A DNA stretch of 64,000 bases, from the NCBI GenBank assembly GCA_035571515.1, contig DATNCQ010000097.1, forward strand, positions 1-64,000. Reading direction: 5' to 3'. The position numbers and the translations under genes are program-made. The notes under the pieces were generated by a model that saw nothing but the letters and a program-made list of their open reading frames with translations, did no database searches and was not told the origin of the DNA. The number at the start of each line of letters is the position of its first letter. The first letter of the stretch is position 1. Positions 42,429 to 50,278 of this stretch are shown piece by piece. Source of the DNA: Gp6-AA40 sp035571515. Its GTDB lineage: Bacteria; Acidobacteriota; Vicinamibacteria; Vicinamibacterales; UBA2999.

Positions 42429-43142
42429 ATGCCGAGCATCCCGGCGCGGTGGATAGCGGGTGGCATTGCGATCGTGCTGCTGCTGTGCGGCGTCGGCAGC
42501 GCGCAGGAGCCGGCGGCGCCGAGAACGCGCGATCGCAATCCCGATCTGTCGGGGATCTGGCGAAGTGCCAGCACCCGGTACCTGACGGATCTCACCGCCG
42601 GCAGCGCGGGCGTCGCGCTTCAGCCGTGGGCGCGAACGCTCTACGATCAGCGGCGCGCCGGCAAGGGCAAGAGCCGTCCGTCCGACCGGTGCCTCCCGCG
42701 CGGCGTGCCGTCAATGATGCTGGCGCGAAACGAGCCCTGGAAGGTCGTGCAGACGTCGGACGCCATCACCATCCTCTTCCACGAGTCGCTGCACTACCGG
42801 CAGATCTTCATCGACGGCCGCCCGTTTCCCGACGACCCGGCGCCGAGCTGGTTCGGCTACTCGATCGGCCGATGGGAAGGCGAGACCCTGGTAGCCGAAA
42901 CCATTGGTCTCACCGAGGAGACCTGGCTGGACGAGGGCGGCCATCCGCACAGCGATGCGCTGCGCGTCACCGAGCGCTTCCGGCGCGTCGCCGTGGGCCG
43001 GATGGACGTCGACGTGACGATTGACGACGCGAAGGCGTATGCCGCCCCGTGGACGGTGACCGTGCGGTTCGAGCTGCTCCCGAATGCCGAACTCGGCGAA
43101 CGGGTCTGCGCGGTCGCGCCGGTTGACGACTCGAAGAACTGA
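42429..43142 (+). CDS. secreted GRWxGDTLV-family protein
   Basis: 237 residues, the shortest member here. Signal peptide MPSIPARWIAGGIAIVLLLC, mature from about GSAQEP. Marks: RTRDRNPDLSGIWRS, CLPRGVPSMMLARNEPWKVV, RQIFIDGRPFPDDP, GYSIGRWEGETLVAETIGL, WLDEGGHPHSDALRVTERFR, DDAKAYAAPWTVTV and a C-terminal LGERVCAVA. It starts four bases after the previous family member, so the two are co-translated. Tandem members of one family with different inserts could be two subunits or a recent duplication. Confidence 0.78.
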   Translation: MPSIPARWIAGGIAIVLLLCGVGSAQEPAAPRTRDRNPDLSGIWRSASTRYLTDLTAGSAGVALQPWARTLYDQRRAGKGKSRPSDRCLPRGVPSMMLARNEPWKVVQTSDAITILFHESLHYRQIFIDGRPFPDDPAPSWFGYSIGRWEGETLVAETIGLTEETWLDEGGHPHSDALRVTERFRRVAVGRMDVDVTIDDAKAYAAPWTVTVRFELLPNAELGERVCAVAPVDDSKN

Positions 43143-43146
43143 AGAA

Positions 43147-43647
43147 TCAGGGCGCCTCGGCCAGCATCTTCATGTTCTTGAGCGCCCCTTCGAACCGGGT
43201 GCGCCGCTGCGCCATGTCCGCCTGCCTGGCCGCCTGATCGGTCTTGTCCGAGATGTCGTACATCAGCGTGTAGAGCACCTTCGATGTCTGCGCCGTCACC
43301 GGCCTGGCTTCGACGAAGCCGTGATACAGGTTGTAGAACTGCCCTTCGCGCACGGGCTGCGTGTAGCCGTACGACAGGTCGGTTTTGCCGACGAGAATCT
43401 CGGTGACCCGTCCGCCGCCGAGCACGCGCACGGTACCGACGCCGCCGTCGCCGGACTTGATCACGCACTCGATGTTGTCCAGCCACTTGGTGATGTCGCA
43501 GTAGCCGCCGACCCGGGCCCAGACCGCCGCTGCCGGTTTTGCAACGTCGATTTCCATCTTGATCGTCGTGTACTGCGGGTCCGCCGCCATGGCATGGCCG
43601 GCGAACACGAGAGTGCCAACCAGTGCAGCAATCACATAACGGTGCAT
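43147..43647 (-). CDS. exported SRPBCC (START-like) protein
   Basis: 166 residues from the ATG at 43647 (AAAGGAGCGGAT upstream), with signal peptide MHRYVIAALVGTLVFAGHAMA; the frame to 44163 overlaps the divergent PilT gene. The mature part fits the polyketide-cyclase/SRPBCC pattern: KMEIDVAKPAAAVWARVGGY, CDITKWLDNIECVIKSGDGG, VGTVRVLGGGRVTEILVG and a C-terminal long helix (QRRTRFEGALKNMKML). SRPBCC folds bind hydrophobic ligands in a deep pocket. Exported versions are less common than cytosolic ones. Convergent with the GRWxGDTLV gene. Confidence 0.78.
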   Translation of the reverse strand: MHRYVIAALVGTLVFAGHAMAADPQYTTIKMEIDVAKPAAAVWARVGGYCDITKWLDNIECVIKSGDGGVGTVRVLGGGRVTEILVGKTDLSYGYTQPVREGQFYNLYHGFVEARPVTAQTSKVLYTLMYDISDKTDQAARQADMAQRRTRFEGALKNMKMLAEAP

Positions 43648-43777
43648 ATCCGCTCCTTTGGTGGCGAAATCAGGCCATCCTCCCCGTCGCACGGATGCCG
43701 GCCGTAGCCTACACCACCGCCGCATCAACGGGGACGGGTAACGACACGTACTCTTCACGCCGATAACTGACTCAATC

Positions 43778-44980
43778 ATGTCGCACGCTTCGACCGTCGC
43801 CGCCGACTCCCTGTCCGCCAACGACCTGGAAACATCGCTCTTCGGAGATCCTCCCGCCAATCCGTCCGTCAAGTACGCGGCCGCGATGATCATGGCGATG
43901 CTCGACAGTGGCGAGGGCATCAGCGACCTGATCTTCTCGCCTGGTCGTCCGCCGCAGGTGGAGAAGCACGGACGGCTCACGGCGGTGGCCATCCCGCAGG
44001 TGCCGACCCTGCAGCCCGAGGAGACGAGCCGGGTCGCGCGGGAGTTGATCAACGGCAACGGAGCGGCGCTGCTGGCGTTGCGGGAGCACGGCGCCTGCGA
44101 CCTCTCGTACTCGATCCCCAATTGCGCACGGTTTCGCGTCAACGTGTTCCGGCAGCGCGGCACCTACGCCGTCGTGATGCGGGTCATCTCGCCGACGATT
44201 CCGACCATTGACGGCCTCGGCCTCCCGGCGGCCCTCAAGGAGATTGCGACGCTCAAGAACGGCATCGTGCTGGTGACGGGTCCGACCGGGTCGGGCAAGT
44301 CGTCGACGCTCGCCGCCATCATCGACCTGATCAACGAGACGCGCGCCGAGCACATCATCACGATCGAGGACCCGATCGAGTTCCTGCACCTGCACAAGCT
44401 GGCGACCGTCCACCAGCGCGAGCTGCACAGCGACACGCCGACCTTCGCGCTGGCGCTGCGCGCCGCCCTCCGCCAGGCGCCAAAGGTGATCCTGGTCGGC
44501 GAAATGCGCGACCGCGAAACGATCGAGATCGGGCTGACCGCGGCGGAAACGGGCCACCTCGTGTTTTCGACGCTGCACACCATCGACGCGTCCAAGACGG
44601 TCGACCGCATCGTGGGGACCTTCGAGGCGGGAGATCAGGCGGCCATCCGCAGCCGGCTGGCCGCGTCGTTCAAGTTCTTCGTCTCGCAGCGGCTCATCCC
44701 CAAGAAGGCCGGCGGCCGCGTGCCGGTGCTCGAGATCCTGAAGTCGACGATGCGGACGAGGGATTACATCGGGCGCGGCGAGTCGGAAGGCAAGTCGCTG
44801 CTCGACGCGATGCGCGACGGCGCGCTCGACGGGATGCAGTACTTCGACGGCGAGCTGGAAAAGCTCGTGCGCGCGGGCATCATCACGATGCCGACGGCGC
44901 TGCTCTACGCCACCAACCCCGGCAACATGCAGGTGGAGATGGCCGACCTCCCGCCGGAGGAGCTCGTCGTCACGCGCTGA
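43778..44980 (+). CDS. PilT/PilU-type retraction ATPase
   Basis: 400 residues. Walker A GPTGSGKSST at 168-177, Asp box IITIEDPIE at 193-201, Walker B VILVGEMRD at 237-245, His box TGHLVFSTLHT up to 268: the complete secretion/twitching ATPase signature. The N-terminal ~35 residues differ from standard PilT. The C-terminal part lacks the usual AIRNLIRE motif and instead has MQYFDGELEKLVRAG, closer to PilU-like paralogues. No pilin or other type IV pilus gene is in view. No ribosome site precedes the ATG (TGACTCAATC), so translation may be leaderless or weak. Confidence 0.85.
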   Translation: MSHASTVAADSLSANDLETSLFGDPPANPSVKYAAAMIMAMLDSGEGISDLIFSPGRPPQVEKHGRLTAVAIPQVPTLQPEETSRVARELINGNGAALLALREHGACDLSYSIPNCARFRVNVFRQRGTYAVVMRVISPTIPTIDGLGLPAALKEIATLKNGIVLVTGPTGSGKSSTLAAIIDLINETRAEHIITIEDPIEFLHLHKLATVHQRELHSDTPTFALALRAALRQAPKVILVGEMRDRETIEIGLTAAETGHLVFSTLHTIDASKTVDRIVGTFEAGDQAAIRSRLAASFKFFVSQRLIPKKAGGRVPVLEILKSTMRTRDYIGRGESEGKSLLDAMRDGALDGMQYFDGELEKLVRAGIITMPTALLYATNPGNMQVEMADLPPEELVVTR

Positions 44981-45062
44981 CGCGCGCGACCCGCTCCTTC
45001 CAGAGACGCTCCTGCGCCGCGGCGATGCGGACCGCGTCGCTCTGCTCCCAAATCGGCGTCAT
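44970..45062 (-). CDS. possible 30-residue protein
   Basis: ATG at 45062 with AAAGGAGGCGCC directly upstream, one of the best ribosome sites in the window. The 30 codons read MTPIWEQSDAVRIAAAQERL, followed by WKERVARVSA: a single amphipathic helix with alternating charges. It is antisense to the last 11 bases of the PilT-like gene. The spacer to 45184 holds nothing else. Small size means chance is a real alternative; the strong ribosome site on the correct spacing is the reason to list it. Confidence 0.35.
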   Translation of the reverse strand: MTPIWEQSDAVRIAAAQERLWKERVARVSA

Positions 45063-45183
45063 GGCGCCTCCTTTCGTGGCCTGTCTCTCCTAATAACGAT
45101 GGAGCGGCGGCCGGGAAACACCCTGCCGCTGGCCAACGGCGGCCGGGCGGCATAGACTTCCGCCCGTTGGACGGGAGGACGCC

Positions 45184-45945
45184 ATGAACGCCTGTGCGAA
45201 GCTCGCCGCCGTATGTCTCCTGGCAAGCCTGGCAGCGCTGCCGCGCGGAACATCCGCCGCGGCCGAGCTCGTCATTCTCACCAACCAGGGCGCCACGCCG
45301 GGAGTGAAGGAGCTGGCCGCCGCCTTCTCGCGCGCGAGCGGGCACAAGGTAACCGTCACCCAGGAAGAGGGCACAGCGCTCGACCAGCGGATCGACAGCG
45401 GTCCCGCGGACCTCGTCACCGGCAATCCGGGGACCATTGACGACCTGGTCAAGAAAGGGAAGATCGTGCCGGGCACGATTACCCCGTTCGTGGTCGCCGG
45501 CCTCGGCCTGTCGGTGCGCGCGGGCGCGCCGAAGCCCGACATCAGCACCGTCGAGGCCTACAAGAAGACGCTGCTCGCGGCGAAGTCGATCGGCTATTCG
45601 CGCGGCTGCAGCGGCACCAACATCGCGGAGGGAATTGCGCAGCTCGGTCTCACCGAGCCGTTGAAGGCGAGGACGACGTTCACCAGCGGCGGCCCCGTCA
45701 CCGACTACCTGGCGCGCGGCGACTTCGAGATCGGCATTCAGCAGACCAACATCATGGTCGGCGTGCCCGGAACGCAGTATGTCGGCCCGCTCCCCGGCTT
45801 CCTGAACAAGCCGTGCCCGTCGAGCGTCGCCCTGCTGACGACGTCGAAGGAGCCCGACGCCGCGCGCGCGATGATCCGGTTCATGGTGTCCCCGGCGGCG
45901 GCGCCGCTGCTCCGCAAGACCCACGTCGAACCGGCCAGGCCTTGA
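45184..45945 (+). CDS. periplasmic ModA-like substrate-binding protein (orphan)
   Basis: 253 residues; ATG with GGGAGGACGCC upstream; signal peptide to about RGTSAA. Two-lobed binding-protein pattern: AELVILTNQGATPGVKELAA, FSRASGHKVTVTQEEGTALD, GPADLVTGNPGTIDDLVKKG, SIGYSRGCSGTNIAEGI and FEIGIQQTNIMVGVPGTQYV. This is the group of molybdate/sulfate-like and small organic-acid binding proteins common in soil bacteria. No permease or ATPase gene is beside it. It is translationally coupled (TTGA overlap) to an outer-membrane-type protein, so a periplasmic relay from that protein is plausible. Confidence 0.8.
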   Translation: MNACAKLAAVCLLASLAALPRGTSAAAELVILTNQGATPGVKELAAAFSRASGHKVTVTQEEGTALDQRIDSGPADLVTGNPGTIDDLVKKGKIVPGTITPFVVAGLGLSVRAGAPKPDISTVEAYKKTLLAAKSIGYSRGCSGTNIAEGIAQLGLTEPLKARTTFTSGGPVTDYLARGDFEIGIQQTNIMVGVPGTQYVGPLPGFLNKPCPSSVALLTTSKEPDAARAMIRFMVSPAAAPLLRKTHVEPARP

Positions 45946-48155
45946 GACCGTCGCCGGGAGCACGCGCGTCGCTGGCCGCGCTCGTGCTGGCAGGTACCTA
46001 CGGGATCGCGTCCGCGGGACAGGCGACGTCGCCGCCGGCCTTCACGCGGCCCAGCATTCGCGCCGTCCGTATCGACCCGGCCGAAGCGCCGGTGATCGAC
46101 GGCGACCTGTCGGATGAAGCGTGGACGAAGGCGGCGGTCATCGACGACTTCCGGCAGCGCTCGCCCAACCCCTACGAACCCGCCACCGAGCGCACGGTGG
46201 TGCGCATTCTCTACGACGAGAACAACCTGTATTTCTCGTTCTACAACTACGACCGCGCGCCCGATCAGATCGTCGCCCGCAACATGCAGCGCGACGGGCA
46301 GGTGTTCACCTCCGATTCGGTGATGATCTTTCTCGACCCCGGCCAGACCCGCCGCAACGCGTACAACTTCGAGATCAGCGCGGCGGGCGGGCGCGCCGAC
46401 CAGCTCGAGCTGAATAACACCGATGAATTGACGGAGTGGAACACGATCTTCGACGCCCGCGCGCGCATCGTGCAGGACGGCTGGGTGGCGGAGTTCGTGA
46501 TTCCGTTCAAGAGCCTCTCGTATGAGGCGACGCAAACCACCTGGGGCTTCGACGTCGGCCGCCGCATCTACCACAAGAACGAGCGCGTCCACTGGTCGGG
46601 CGTCAATCCCGCGCTCGCCTTCACCGACGTCAGCCAGAGCGGCGACCTGACCGGGATCGAAAACGTCGGGCAGGGCATCGGCCTCGACGTCCAGGTCTAT
46701 GGCGCGCCGCGCATGAAGCACGACTCGCGCCGCGGCGCGGACGGCGCCGGCCTGGACATGACCGCGGGCGGCAACGCGTTCTACAAGGTGACGCCCGCGC
46801 TCACCGACACGCTCACCGTGAACCCGGATTTTTCGGACGCACCGCTCGACATCCGCCAGGTGAACACGACGCGGTTCTCGCTCTTCACGCCGGAAACGCG
46901 CGACTTCTTCCTGCAGGACGTCGCCGCGTTCGAGTTCGGCGGCCGCAGCTTCGGCCGCAATTCCGGCGATCGGGCATCGAACAACGGGCGGCCGTTCTTC
47001 TCGCGCAACATCGGCCTCGTGCAGGGGCAGCAGGTCAGCCTGCCCATCGGCGACAAGCTCTCCGGCCAGCTCGCCGGCTTCGACGTCGGCGCGTTCAGCG
47101 TCCTGACCGACCGGACGCCGGCGGGCGGGCGCGGCCAGCTGCTGTCGGTCGCGCGCGCCACGCATCCGGTCCTCGCCGAATCGAAATTCGGATTCGTTGT
47201 CACCAACGGCGATCCGACCGGGCTGACCGACAACACGGTCACCGGCGCCGACTTCCAGTATCGCAACTCGAACCTGTTCGGCGGCAAGGTCCTGCAGGCC
47301 GACATGCTGTACTTGCGGAGCTTCTCGAGCGCCGCCGGCAACGATGATTCGGCCGCGGTCTCGCTCAACTTCCCCAACGAACCATGGTCCGGCGATGTCC
47401 TGTTCAAGCAGATCGGCGCCGATTTCACGCCGGCCCTCGGGTTCGTCAACCGCGCGGCGCTGCGGCAGTACGTCGCGACCGTCTCGCACCTGACGCGTTA
47501 CCGCAACACCTATCTCAACACGCTCGAATTCGGCACCAACCTCGAGCTCGACACGGACCTGCGCGGGGCGCTCGAATCGCGCGCCAACGACGTGCTCGTG
47601 CGCGCGCGCTCCAGGGCCGGCGATCAGGTGACGCTGCGCCTCGTCAATTCGTTCGAGCAGGTGCCCGCGCCGTTCCTGCTGCCGCGGAGTGTGCCGGTGC
47701 CCGCCGGAAGGTACGGCTGGACCAATGTGAACGCGGGAGTGCGCACGTTCAACGGACGGCTGCTCACGCTGCAGGCCGACGTCACGTGCTGCCGCTTCTA
47801 TGACGGCGACGCGCTGGTCACGCGGGTGAGCGTGATCTTCCGGCCGAGCACCCATTTCGAGATCAACGCGGGGCACGAAGCGAACGCCATCGATCTGCCG
47901 ACCGGTGCCGTCGACATCCACCTCGCCACCGCGGATGCCGTGGTGAACTTCACGCCGGTCATGCAGGTCGCGCTGCAGGCGCAGTACGACAACATCAGCC
48001 AGAATTTCGCCTTCTCGTCGCGCTATCGCTGGGAATACCGCCCCGGCAGCGAACTGTTCGTCGGCGTCGGACAGAGCGCGCTCATCTCCAGCGGCGGCTT
48101 CATCGGGCAGGTGGCGCAGGCCACGGTCCGCCTCGGGCACACGTTCCGGTTCTAG
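45942..48155 (+). CDS. outer-membrane protein with CBM9-like domain and DUF5916 barrel
   Basis: 737 residues from a TTG that overlaps the previous stop (TTGA); the signal peptide follows (SLAALVLAGTYGIASAGQ). N-terminal ~40-230: carbohydrate-binding module 9-like sandwich with APVIDGDLSDEAWTKAAVID and TVVRILYDENNLYFSFYNYD. C-terminal ~240-737: DUF5916-type domain with DRVNPDF-like NPDFSDAPLDIRQVNTTRFS, FTPETRDFFLQDVAAFEFG and FFSRNIGL, then alternating beta strands to the terminal VRLGHTFRF expected for an outer-membrane barrel. These proteins are found next to proteolysis or glycan-uptake genes; ligand unknown. Confidence 0.83.
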   Translation: MRPSPGARASLAALVLAGTYGIASAGQATSPPAFTRPSIRAVRIDPAEAPVIDGDLSDEAWTKAAVIDDFRQRSPNPYEPATERTVVRILYDENNLYFSFYNYDRAPDQIVARNMQRDGQVFTSDSVMIFLDPGQTRRNAYNFEISAAGGRADQLELNNTDELTEWNTIFDARARIVQDGWVAEFVIPFKSLSYEATQTTWGFDVGRRIYHKNERVHWSGVNPALAFTDVSQSGDLTGIENVGQGIGLDVQVYGAPRMKHDSRRGADGAGLDMTAGGNAFYKVTPALTDTLTVNPDFSDAPLDIRQVNTTRFSLFTPETRDFFLQDVAAFEFGGRSFGRNSGDRASNNGRPFFSRNIGLVQGQQVSLPIGDKLSGQLAGFDVGAFSVLTDRTPAGGRGQLLSVARATHPVLAESKFGFVVTNGDPTGLTDNTVTGADFQYRNSNLFGGKVLQADMLYLRSFSSAAGNDDSAAVSLNFPNEPWSGDVLFKQIGADFTPALGFVNRAALRQYVATVSHLTRYRNTYLNTLEFGTNLELDTDLRGALESRANDVLVRARSRAGDQVTLRLVNSFEQVPAPFLLPRSVPVPAGRYGWTNVNAGVRTFNGRLLTLQADVTCCRFYDGDALVTRVSVIFRPSTHFEINAGHEANAIDLPTGAVDIHLATADAVVNFTPVMQVALQAQYDNISQNFAFSSRYRWEYRPGSELFVGVGQSALISSGGFIGQVAQATVRLGHTFRF

Positions 48156-48214
48156 GCGCTCACCGTTCCTCTGATGTCTTCCCAACGCGCGACCGGAGTC
48201 TTCCCGGGCGAAGA

Positions 48215-48247
48215 CATTTTCGCGCGGCGTTAACCGGCATTTTCGCG
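48215..48247 (+). promoter_or_regulatory. direct repeat CATTTTCGCG, 23-base spacing
   Basis: Exact 10-base repeats at 48215-48224 and 48238-48247, about 140 bases upstream of the OmpR-family regulator gene. OmpR/PhoB-type regulators bind direct repeats spaced near one or two helical turns, so an autoregulatory site is a reasonable guess. CGCGGTT occurs again twice just downstream. The 224-base spacer holds no gene. Confidence 0.3.
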
Positions 48248-48379
48248 GTTCGTAGCGTTTCCGCGGTTCCGCGTCGGGGCACGCCGTTTGCCTCGGACCA
48301 GGGCCTCAACCTCTTTTTCCCCCAAGCCGGCGAGAAAAGACACGTTTCGCGGGCATCAGCGCTTCCTGTCGGAGGACGT

Positions 48380-49063
48380 GTGCGCGTGTTGGTTGTCGAA
48401 GACGAAGCCGCTACCCGTGGCCTCCTCGAGCGGGGCCTGCGGGAGGAATTGTTCCAGGTCGAAGCGGTGGCCGATGCGACCTCGGCGGAATCGCGCGCCT
48501 GCGCGGGCGGGTTCGACGCGATCGTGCTCGACGTGTGCCTCCCCGACCATGACGGCTTCACGCTATGCCGCCGCCTGCGCGCGCGCGGCGTCGACACGCC
48601 CGTCCTGCTGCTGACCGGACGCAGCAGCCTCGCCGACCGCGTCCGCGGGCTCGACGTGGGCGGCGACGACTACCTGGCCAAGCCGTTCGCCTTCGAGGAG
48701 CTGCTCGCGCGGCTGCGCGCGGTCACGCGCCGCGGCCGCTCGCGCCACCTGGGCGGCGTGCTGTCGTGCGGTTCGATCGAGCTCGATCAGCACGCGCGGC
48801 GCGTGACGGTCGACAACAACCGCGTCGTGCTCAGTCACACCGAGTTCCGGCTGCTCGAGTACCTGATGCGCCGCGCCGAGGACACGGTCTCGCGCCACGA
48901 CCTCGCGCTGTACGTGTGGGACGGCAAGGACGATTGCGGGTCGAACGTCATGGACGTCTACGTCAGCTATCTGAGGAAGAAACTTGGACGCGCCTCCGGA
49001 CTGATTCGCACGGTCAGGGGGATCGGCTACACCATGACGGCGCAGGACGGCCAGCGTGTCTGA
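48380..49063 (+). CDS. OmpR/PhoB-family response regulator
   Basis: 227 residues from a GTG with GGAGGACGT before it. Receiver domain: acidic pair at 7-9 (VVEDE), phosphoacceptor Asp51 in VLDVCLPDHDG, LLLTGR with the conserved Thr, and Lys101 in DDYLAKPF. C-terminal winged helix with LSHTEFRLLEYLMRRAEDTV, NVMDVYVSYLRKKLGR and LIRTVRGIGYTM, standard for the family. First gene of a four-gene signalling operon; overlaps the next gene by eight bases. Autoregulation is suggested by a direct repeat upstream. Confidence 0.88.
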   Translation: MRVLVVEDEAATRGLLERGLREELFQVEAVADATSAESRACAGGFDAIVLDVCLPDHDGFTLCRRLRARGVDTPVLLLTGRSSLADRVRGLDVGGDDYLAKPFAFEELLARLRAVTRRGRSRHLGGVLSCGSIELDQHARRVTVDNNRVVLSHTEFRLLEYLMRRAEDTVSRHDLALYVWDGKDDCGSNVMDVYVSYLRKKLGRASGLIRTVRGIGYTMTAQDGQRV

Positions 49064-49721
49064 ATTGCCGCCCGCCGCTGCGACGACGCTGACCGACCTG
49101 CAGGCGTTTGCCGCTTCCGTGGCGCACGAGATCCGCACGCCGCTCTCCGCCGCGGCCGGGGAGATCGAGATTGCGCTGCGGCGCCAGCGGTCGACGCACG
49201 AATACCGTGACGCGCTGCAGCGCATCAGCTTCGCCATCTCCGAGCTGATAGACATCTCCGCCGACTTGACGCTGCTGAGCGAGCCGCTCGAGGCCGTTGC
49301 CGATATGTCGCGCTCGGTCTCACTCGACACGATCCTCTCGAGGGTCGCGGACCGCTACGCCAGCCGCGACGACGTCGCGGTCGCCGTCGAGGGGACCTCG
49401 ACGACACGGGTCGGCGGCAGCGAACGCTACCTGACGCGCGCGATCACGCTGATCGTCGAACACGCGCTGCGGCACCGCCGCGCCGGCGCGCGTGTCTCGC
49501 TGCGCATGGTCGCCGGCGCCGGGCCGCGCGTGCGACTGGCCGTCGAGGCGCAGGCGCCCGGCATCTGGCCGCAGGCGTGGACCGCGCTGCACGACGCCGC
49601 GGATCGTCCGGTGGGCCCGCTCCGCCTGCGGACCGCGCGCCGCATCCTCGAAGGGAGCGGCGGCGCCGTCGTGCCATCGGCGACCGATGCGGTTCACATC
49701 GAGCTGCAGCGAACCGCCTGA
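49056..49721 (+). CDS. soluble histidine kinase-like protein with degenerate ATPase domain
   Basis: 221 residues without transmembrane segment or signal. The dimerisation/phosphotransfer helix is intact: FAASVAHEIRTPLSAAAGEI, with the phosphorylatable His. The ATP-binding half is not: where an N-box should be it reads LIVEHALRHRRA, there is no DxGxG G1 box (PGIWPQAWTALHDAADRP instead), and only a trace of the G2 box remains (PVGPLRLRTARRILEGSGGA). It may act as a phosphotransfer or dimerisation partner fed by the hybrid kinase three genes on, rather than as a kinase. Starts inside the end of the regulator gene. Confidence 0.75.
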   Translation: MSELPPAAATTLTDLQAFAASVAHEIRTPLSAAAGEIEIALRRQRSTHEYRDALQRISFAISELIDISADLTLLSEPLEAVADMSRSVSLDTILSRVADRYASRDDVAVAVEGTSTTRVGGSERYLTRAITLIVEHALRHRRAGARVSLRMVAGAGPRVRLAVEAQAPGIWPQAWTALHDAADRPVGPLRLRTARRILEGSGGAVVPSATDAVHIELQRTA

Positions 49722-49750
49722 GAACCTGTCTTCGTGCCCTGAGCAGACCG

Positions 49751-50278
49751 ATGCGGACGCCTCGCCTGCTGCTCGTCGTCCTGCTGCTGTCGGCGGCCTC
49801 GTTCGCCGGCTCGGCGCCGATCGTCGCGCAGCAGGCGCCGCCCGATCCTCCCCTGGCAATCATCGTCAACCGGGTAAACCCGGTTGACGACCTCACGTTC
49901 AGCGAGCTGCGCCACATCTTCATGCTCGACACGCAGGGCTGGCCGCACGGCCGCAAGATCACCGTCGTCCTCCGCGACTACGGCCAGCCCGAACGCGCCG
50001 ACGCGATCCGTCTGATCTGCGGGCTGTCGGAGACCGACTACGCGAAGCACATCCTGCTGCGCAGGTTCCAGGGGAGCGTGAACATCGGTCCGCGGGCGAT
50101 CCAGTCGGTGTCCGGGATGCTGAACTTCGTCTACAGCGCACCGGGAGCCATCGGCTACGTCAACGCCGGCGAGGTCACGGCCTCCGTCAAGCTGCTGCGC
50201 ATCGACGGGATGCTGCCTGACGACCCGCGTTATCCGCTGCGGCGCCGCACCCGCGGCCGCGGAGCAGCCGAACGATGA
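49751..50278 (+). CDS. small PstS-like exported binding protein
   Basis: 175 residues from the ATG at 49751, which begins a signal peptide (MRTPRLLLVVLLLSAASFAG, mature from about AQQAPP). LAIIVNRVNPVDDLTFSELR, IFMLDTQGWPHGRKITVVLR, ICGLSETDYAKHILLRRFQG and VYSAPGAIGYVNAGEV are the pattern of short PstS-like phosphate-binding proteins that lack an ABC transporter. It overlaps the hybrid kinase gene at ATGA. Such proteins beside sensor kinases are thought to present a ligand to the sensor; phosphate itself is not proved. Confidence 0.78.
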   Translation: MRTPRLLLVVLLLSAASFAGSAPIVAQQAPPDPPLAIIVNRVNPVDDLTFSELRHIFMLDTQGWPHGRKITVVLRDYGQPERADAIRLICGLSETDYAKHILLRRFQGSVNIGPRAIQSVSGMLNFVYSAPGAIGYVNAGEVTASVKLLRIDGMLPDDPRYPLRRRTRGRGAAER

